64,000 nucleotides of DNA from Cervus elaphus. Taxonomy: Eukaryota; Chordata; Mammalia; Artiodactyla; Cervidae. Positions within the stretch are counted from its first letter, which is position 1. The number at the start of each line of letters is the position of its first letter. Position numbers and translations under genes: made by a program. The DNA lies in the NCBI RefSeq assembly GCF_910594005.1, contig NC_057823.1, positions 102,906,015-102,970,014 of the forward strand. The letters run 5' to 3'. Below, one piece after another: positions 58,177 to 64,000 of this stretch. The notes under the pieces were generated by a model. It made no database searches, had not been told where the DNA came from, and saw only the letters and a program-made list of their open reading frames with translations.

Positions 58177-59826
58177 ATATTCAGAATACTGGAATATTCA
58201 TTGCTAACTTGTTATGCTCAAAATCTACAATACTGTAGACCAGACTGTCATTTACCGTAACCTCTAATCCTGGTTGCTGTTTATCTCCTGCTGATATATG
58301 TAACGTAATCCATTGTACAAAACTTTTGTGCGGTGGCCACTATCATTATAACAATATGCCGCTTTCCTTTCTTGTTGCAAAAGTGTCCTCATTCAATGTG
58401 GAAGAAAGCAAACCTTCCCTTCCACTCACACGGATATTTCTTGTCTCTAAATAGCACTTTTCTCCTTCTTATTTTGATAACTTTCTAAATTGCTTTTTGT
58501 TTTTCTCCCCTAAGTGAGATGACAATGGCATTTGAAGGGAAAGGGAAAATAATACAGAAATGATTACCATTGATTATCTTCTTCCTCCTTGCTTCCTTTC
58601 TTGATGCCTAAGTGTGCCTGGATGAGCTAACTCTGTGTTAGTGCATGCTGGGCAATTACTGTGCTGCTTATTTGCAGCTACAATGATCCTAAAAGGCACT
58701 GCTTTCTTGATCTCTCTGTCTTCAATTAGGAGATGACATGAATAACAAAAGTTACTCTTATTTTTATATAAAAATGACTAAATTCTGCTTTTAATTTATG
58801 AAAAACAAAGTGAAAATAAGAATAAATGTGTGAGTGAATTTAATTTATGTTGACTTGGAACATAAGGATCTGACATTGCCTCCATAGATGTGAGAGGCAT
58901 GTGAGACTTCATGGAAAGCAAACTTTTATTTATCCACTGGGTACTAGGTAACCTATTCATCTTAAAAGATGGGTTTTTGCATTTAATTTTTTTAGAAAAA
59001 GCCAGTAGATTTAAAATTTCAACTCAGCCCAAGTAATTTGGCTGGCAGACCATAGGACGTGAAAAACAGTCCTCAATAATCACAGTTCTGATTCAGATGC
59101 AGTATTTTGATTATAGAGTTACAATTGAAAGTGGGGTAGATTTCAATTACTTTCAGAACCAATCTGCCATTGTCTGAATAATCTCTTTGGCTGGTGATTA
59201 TTGAATAAGCATGTTTACCTGCGATTTTACCCAGAAAAGAATATCATTTCACAGCAAAATGAGGATTGTGAATTATAAAATAAATTATCAATGTTCGAAT
59301 AGCATATCCTAGGAACAGATCAAACTGGGTGATTATTTTCTGTATTTTCAATTGAATGAAGTATTTGATTTTATTACAAATAGCAAAAATGGAGTCATTT
59401 TTATGATAGTGTCAAAAAAGAGAAAGTGTCACTCAAGACCCTTAATGTAATCTTCACATAAACACATATAGTAACTGAGCTGCTTCTTTGAAATGAACAT
59501 AAAAGTAGTCAAGCTCTACTGTGAGTTACAATCCCAACTACTATTTTTGTGCCTATTTCTGAAACCAATAGACTGTCATAAATTCAAAATAAGTAATGTG
59601 AAGTGAACTTAGTAAGCAGCCTGCTGATGGATCAAAACACATCACCAAGTACTTAGCTGGATAGATAATCAGAGTAGATCTGATCTGGAGGCAACTACAA
59701 AATCCCAGCTAGCAAGGCAGAGTATCAAATAGCATTGATACATGTCTATGTAGAGAAATAGTTTGTGTCTTGAAGTTGGTGGCATAGGACATGGAACTTA
59801 GTCAGAAGACTTCAGACCTAAATTGG
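58177..59826. other. Low-repeat DNA with a possible conserved segment
   Basis: No gene or interspersed repeat is recognised. The stretch 58560-58760 is of higher complexity, with segments such as 'gctgggcaattactgtgctg' and 'ttatttgcagctacaatgat', and could be conserved non-coding sequence. Confidence 0.45.
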
Positions 59827-60066
59827 CTAGGAAGCAAATTAGAAGCACACCTTAGAACAACAACAAATGGAAGTATTACTCAGTCTTGTCCAACCCTTTG
59901 CGACCCCATGGAGTGTAGCCAGCCAGGCTCCTCTGTCCATGGAATTCTCTAGGTAAGAATACTCGAGTGGGCTGCCATTTTCTTCTCCAAGGGATCTTCT
60001 TGACCCAGGGATCAAATCCGGGTCTCCTTACTAGGAAGCAAATTAGGAGCAAGCCATAGAACAGTG
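59827..60066 (-). mobile_element. Bov-tA/BOV-A2 SINE with an unusually long flanking duplication
   Basis: The antisense SINE (about 59861-60030) sits between two related ~34-bp copies, 59827-59860 and 60031-60064, both starting 'ctaggaagcaaattag'. The copies differ at several positions, so the insertion is not recent. The tail side shows (CAA)n at 59856-59864. Confidence 0.9.
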
Positions 60067-60205
60067 TTGGAGAAGGAAATGGCAACCCACTCCAGTACTC
60101 TTGCCTGAAAAATCACATGGATGGAGGAACCTGGTAGGCTACAGTCCATGGGGTCGTAAAGAGTTGGACACGACTAAGTGAGATTTCACTTCTTTTAGAA
60201 CAGTG
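60057..60205 (+). mobile_element. BovA SINE with a 10-bp target-site duplication
   Basis: The sense BovA body (60067-60195, 'ggagaaggaaatggcaaccc' to 'gacacgactaagtgag' and tail) is bounded by tagaacagtg at 60057-60066 and 60196-60205. It inserted next to the second repeat copy of the preceding antisense SINE, so the two face each other. Confidence 0.95.
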
Positions 60206-61454
60206 CACCACAAATTTGCCCACTGTGAGAATGAAAAGGTGCATGTGAAAACAGACTTTTAGACTGCTCCAGATGAGGGAACATCTGAAATCTGTTTTTA
60301 ATGCACATGGTGGATGATTCTGTAGATTAAATAAAGTAACTATCCTAAACGAACTAAAATACCAAGTATTCATTCTCTATTCATTGAACAAATATTTCTT
60401 GAGAAATAAATATATACTTTCAAAGTGAGCTTTATGGTGTACTTGATGATGGTCTTTGTAAACGAAGAAACTCATTAGTAGCAACCTAATTTTTAAAATT
60501 GATATTCAATTTGTTGATTCAGTATAGGAAAAACAAATTGAACATATAAATTCAGTCAACAAATCTTAATATCCCTAGTGATTCAGTACAATTTAATTAT
60601 CACTATTAAAAAGGCTTTTATACTATTTTGACTTTACATGTTTACATGTTATCAGTGATTATAGTTTTAATAATTTGTGTTCTTTCTAAGCCCTTAAATT
60701 GTCTGAATAACTAAATGAACTCTTTCAAGCACTTAAATGATTCATAGATTCTAATGAACCAAGCTTAAATATGGTGAACTGGAATTGTTTTGTGAATTTA
60801 AAGTAAAATTTTCTTTTACTTACAACCTAAACTCAAAGACAAAGGCAGCTACTTATTTATGTATTCTTAAATGGAATCAAAATTTTCCATGACAAATTGT
60901 ATTAAAAATTGTCTAAAAATAATAAATATATAAAAAAGTATTGATCAATTTAAATATGGGCACCAAGACTTTATGCATTTATTTCATCTATTTAATTCTA
61001 AGTTTTCCTTAGTTATTAGCAAATAATTACACAATCATGACACTTGATAACATCTCAAAAACCTGTTATAATTTTCCTCGGCTCAGTTGCATATCAACCA
61101 GAGAGCTGGGCTGCAAAGATGAATTCGGGGTAGAGGTTGCTTGAGACTCTCATATAGTCACTAAAATGGAGATTTTTATATGACAAACATTTTGATCTCT
61201 TAACCCACATTCATACATTAAAATTAACTATTACTTGATTGCTAGCTTTCATTCATGTTTGCAAAGTCAACCCATCCTAGAAAAATTGATTCAACACTTT
61301 CTTTGATTTAATTAACCTATCTACTAACTGATCCTGAATTATTTTATTATTATCTCTATGGGCGGCGTATAACTCATAGCTGTTTCAATGATGACTAGAT
61401 TATGTATATCTCATTTGTATATAGTGGCACAGCTTTTATTGTCCTTGTATATTT
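60206..61454. other. Unclassified AT-rich DNA
   Basis: No gene or recognised repeat. Confidence 0.6.
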
Positions 61455-61810
61455 GTCAGGGCTCTTCTCTTGGCTCTGGTGATAGAGAAGTTAAAAAAAA
61501 AAAAGGCTCAGTTCTCGCCATTATGCATATTACATTGTAGTAGGGGAGAAACATACACAATCAAAACACACAAATTCAATGGCTTTTCCAGTAGTGGCAT
61601 GTGTTATGAAGAAAACAGAGCAGAGGGGAATAAAGGGGTAAGAGTGAGAGGTTGGCAAGTGGAGGGAAAATGTGTTAAGTAAAAATGATAGGGAAAGCCA
61701 CTCAGGTGATGTATGCTGTGGTCTCAATAATATGAAGAGTCAGTGATAAGGAAATAAGGAAGAAAATATTCCAAATAGAGAAATTATCAACATGAAGAAA
61801 AGGCTTAGAT
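61455..61810 (-). mobile_element. Probable L2 LINE fragment
   Basis: 'tattacattgtagtagggga' followed by 'gtgttatgaagaaaacagag' and 'aggggtaagagtgagag' follows the order of the antisense L2 3' region (CATTCTAGTGGGGGAGA...TATGAAGAAAA). An A-run at 61491-61504 interrupts it. Divergence is high. Confidence 0.5.
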
Positions 61811-62999
61811 AGCGAAAAGATGGGAGAGAAAAAGCAATGAAAGTAAAACATAGAGAGAGAGGAAGGAAGGAACTGAAGCCATATCTACTGGCGCTTAAAG
61901 GTGGGGGCTTGTAGTCAGGGCAGGATAGGAGCCCATTTACTTATCATCAATGCGCTGGTGAATTCAAGTACATATTTTCTACTATGCCCTCACCAGGTCC
62001 AGTTTAAGCAGTTCCCAGAGGTTGTCGGTCCCATTTGACCCCCTGGGCCTCAGCCTCTTGCTCCAAGGAAAAACCATTTGCCTCTCCTAAGTGTCCCAGC
62101 CTCCCAAGGTATGAAGATGTGATTCTACCACAGTATTTTCAGATTCTCTGAATGGAAGCCACCGTATCCTCATCAGAACCAGACAAGACATTGTGACTGG
62201 TTGCCCAGAGAGGGTCAGAATGACAGCCCAGAAATGCGGAGTGTTCATTCTCCACTGGGCGAGGGTAGGACAGTGAAAGACCAGAATGGGGCCCGCAGAT
62301 AAAGAACGGGCTTGTGTAAAGGGTCCGTCTCTAAGAGTGCCCACTTCACCTGGTAAATGACTGCGTTCTTTGGAAACTGAGGCCAGCTCAGTTCAAATAA
62401 TTTTGAATTTGCTTCTTGTATATCATTTCCTCTTTATTTTTTCCCTCACCCTTATTATCTTGAAATCCCCCCAGACTGAAGATGAACTGTTGGCATCGGA
62501 GCAGACACTTTGATGAGCCAAGAAGGGCCACGTTGCTGGTGACTGACGTGATGTCAGTGCAGTTACTAAAGTTTTAGCTTTGGTTTGCTTGGGGGGAAAA
62601 TAAAGGTGCAAGGCAAGGTACTGGGAGGCCAATATTGCCAAATGCCTACATAAGAACAGTAATAAATATATAGAACTATGGGGTTGATAATTGCTTTTGA
62701 TGATTTTTGTCTTCCTCAATTCACTCTTATACCAAATTTCAGGTCTTTGCTGAGATTTGGGAGTGATGATGAATGAAAAGTAAAGCATAAATTACACAAA
62801 TTAAGACAGCCTTGTGTCAGCAAACTCCTTGTATAGGTTGAAGAGATTTAATGCTATACTACCTGCTGGAGGAGAGAGTAATTCTCTCTATAGGAAGGTT
62901 ATATCTAGAGTAGATACAATTTTCCATATATAATGCTGATATTTAATGACCAAAACATAACGAGCAGGATGTTTTCAATATCCTTCTCAAATAAGAAAA
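61811..62999. other. Unclassified DNA, GC-richer at 61900-62380
   Basis: The GC-richer part carries an 85-codon minus frame (62087-62344) with no recognisable motif. It may be an old LTR or DNA-transposon relic. No other feature is recognised. Confidence 0.5.
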
Positions 63000-63085
63000 A
63001 GAAACAAATAAGAAGCAAAATAAGAAAAAAAAAAAACAAATAAGACAAATAAGAAAAAAAAAAAAAAAGGAAAAAACAAAACTCA
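63000..63085. repeat. A-rich low-complexity (AAATAAG)n-like repeat
   Basis: Irregular AAATAAGAA units and A-runs, probably the expanded tail of an element or a degenerate minisatellite. Confidence 0.85.
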
Positions 63086-63215
63086 TCCCCAGACCCAGAG
63101 ATTAGAGATATCAGACAAGGACTTTAAAATATGTGTGAATTAAGGAAACAGATAAGATGAAGAATTTCATCAGAGTTGGCGTCAACAAAGAATAATCAGT
63201 AATGCAAATGTAGGC
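63086..63215 (+). mobile_element. L1M 5'-region fragment
   Basis: 'cagagattagagatatcaga' followed by 'caaggactttaaaatatgtg' and 'gatgaagaatttcatcagag' resembles the L1M sequence just upstream of and into ORF1. Confidence 0.55.
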
Positions 63216-63399
63216 AGATGGTAATTAAGTTAAAATGGTTATAACAATATTTCTTAAAATTTAGGAGCAACTAAATCATTTGGGTTCCTGTATATTCACC
63301 TAAAATCATTATTTGAAAATACATAAAGGAAAATGTGACAAAAATAAATTGGAATGCATAAATGGACCACTTTCTGTTTAAACATATTAAAATGTATAG

Positions 63400-63651
63400 C
63401 TTCTAAACTAAATTTCAAGTTTACAATACAGTATAATTATCTATAGTCCCTACACTGTACCTAAGATCTCCAGACCTTAGTCCCTGCATAATTAAATTTG
63501 GTACCTTTAGGCCAACATCTTGCCATTTTTCCCACCTCTCAACCTCTGGCAACCAGTCGTCTTCTCTCTGCTTTTATGAATTTGACCTTTGCAGATGCCA
63601 CAATATATGTGAGATCATGCAGTATTCTATTTTGTTCTCCCTGGCTTATTT
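63400..63651 (-). mobile_element. Old L1M 3'-end fragment
   Basis: 'acctctggcaaccagtcgtc', 'gcttttatgaatttgacctt' and 'atgtgagatcatgcagtatt' are the antisense of the L1M 3'UTR. It is cut at 63651 by a BovB insertion. Confidence 0.75.
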
Positions 63652-64000
63652 CAGATATGCAGATAACACCACCCTTATGGCAGAAAGTGAAGAAGAACTA
63701 AAGAGCCTCTTGATAAAAGTGAAAGAGGAGAGTGAAAAAGTTGGCTTAAAGCTCAATCTTCAGAAAACTAAGATCATGGCATCTGGTCCCATCACTTTAT
63801 GGCAAATAGATGGGGAAACAGTGGCTGACTTTATTTTCATGGGCTCCCAAATCACTGCAGATGGTGACTGCAGCCATGAAATTAAGATACTTACTCCTTG
63901 GAAGGAAAGTGATGACCAACCTAGACAGCATATTAAAAAGCAGAGACATTACTTTGCCAACAAAGGTCCATCTAGTCAAGGCTATGGTTTTTCCAGTAGT
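63652..64000 (+). mobile_element. BovB, 5'-truncated, running off the window
   Basis: It starts exactly at the reverse-transcriptase active-site box and continues as near-consensus BovB ('gaagaactaaagagcctctt', 'actttgccaacaaaggtcca') to the right edge. The box reads 'RYADNTTLMAE', with the second catalytic aspartate replaced by asparagine. A frameshift follows near 63885, where a short deletion removes the KRR part of EIKRRLLL. Confidence 0.95.

Overview
This window is nuclear DNA of a ruminant, most likely a bovid. The lineage call rests on the many BovB (RTE-clade) LINE copies and the tRNA-Glu/BovB-derived SINEs (Bov-tA, BOV-A2), which are characteristic of ruminants. I cannot tell cattle, sheep, goat and relatives apart from this sequence. 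The DNA is AT-rich and I recognise no intact protein-coding gene. Essentially every longer open frame I can explain is a decayed piece of a LINE, an endogenous retrovirus or a SINE read in an incidental frame. It reads as a gene desert or the interior of a very large intron.

Layout. 1-2.7 kb: unclassified AT-rich DNA. 2.7-9.9 kb: a nearly full-length antisense L1 invaded by four SINEs, plus one SINE at its 3' edge. 10.2-12.1 kb: antisense BovB. 12.1-16.8 kb: low-repeat DNA with an unusual CpG-bearing block at 13.3-13.5 kb, a SINE cluster and an MLT1-like LTR. 16.8-21.6 kb: remains of an antisense ERV with two related LTRs and a reverse-transcriptase fragment, broken by an L1 and a SINE. 21.6-27.4 kb: short L1s, SINEs, two BovB tails in tandem and a young L1 with a clear 19-bp target-site duplication. 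27.4-30.2 kb: unclassified. 30.2-34.5 kb: old L1M, SINEs, an exon-like minus-strand block (31.2-32.04 kb) and an AT-rich tandem array that repeats the end of that block. 34.5-40.5 kb: a second nearly full-length antisense L1 whose 5'UTR is still CpG-dense. 40.5-44.1 kb: the longest stretch free of recognisable interspersed repeats, with possible conserved non-coding sequence. 44.1-51 kb: SINEs, a MIR, a second LTR, and BovB copies, one adjoining an exon-like poly(A)-ended block. 51-58.2 kb: a patchwork of SINEs, L1M pieces and rearranged BovB. 58.2-64 kb: mostly AT-rich low-repeat DNA with a facing SINE pair, an L2, L1M ends and a BovB running off the right edge.

No genes work together here in an operon-like sense. 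The biology is transposition history: L1 and BovB supply the reverse transcriptases, SINEs use them, and nested insertions with target-site duplications let the order of events be read. All three BovB reverse-transcriptase active-site motifs I can see are mutated, and both large L1s have lost theirs, so no copy visible here looks autonomous. The parts I cannot assign to known repeats are three minus-strand blocks near 13.4, 32.0 and 49.0 kb. These are open, GC-richer and flanked by splice- or poly(A)-like signals, and they are the best candidates for something undescribed.
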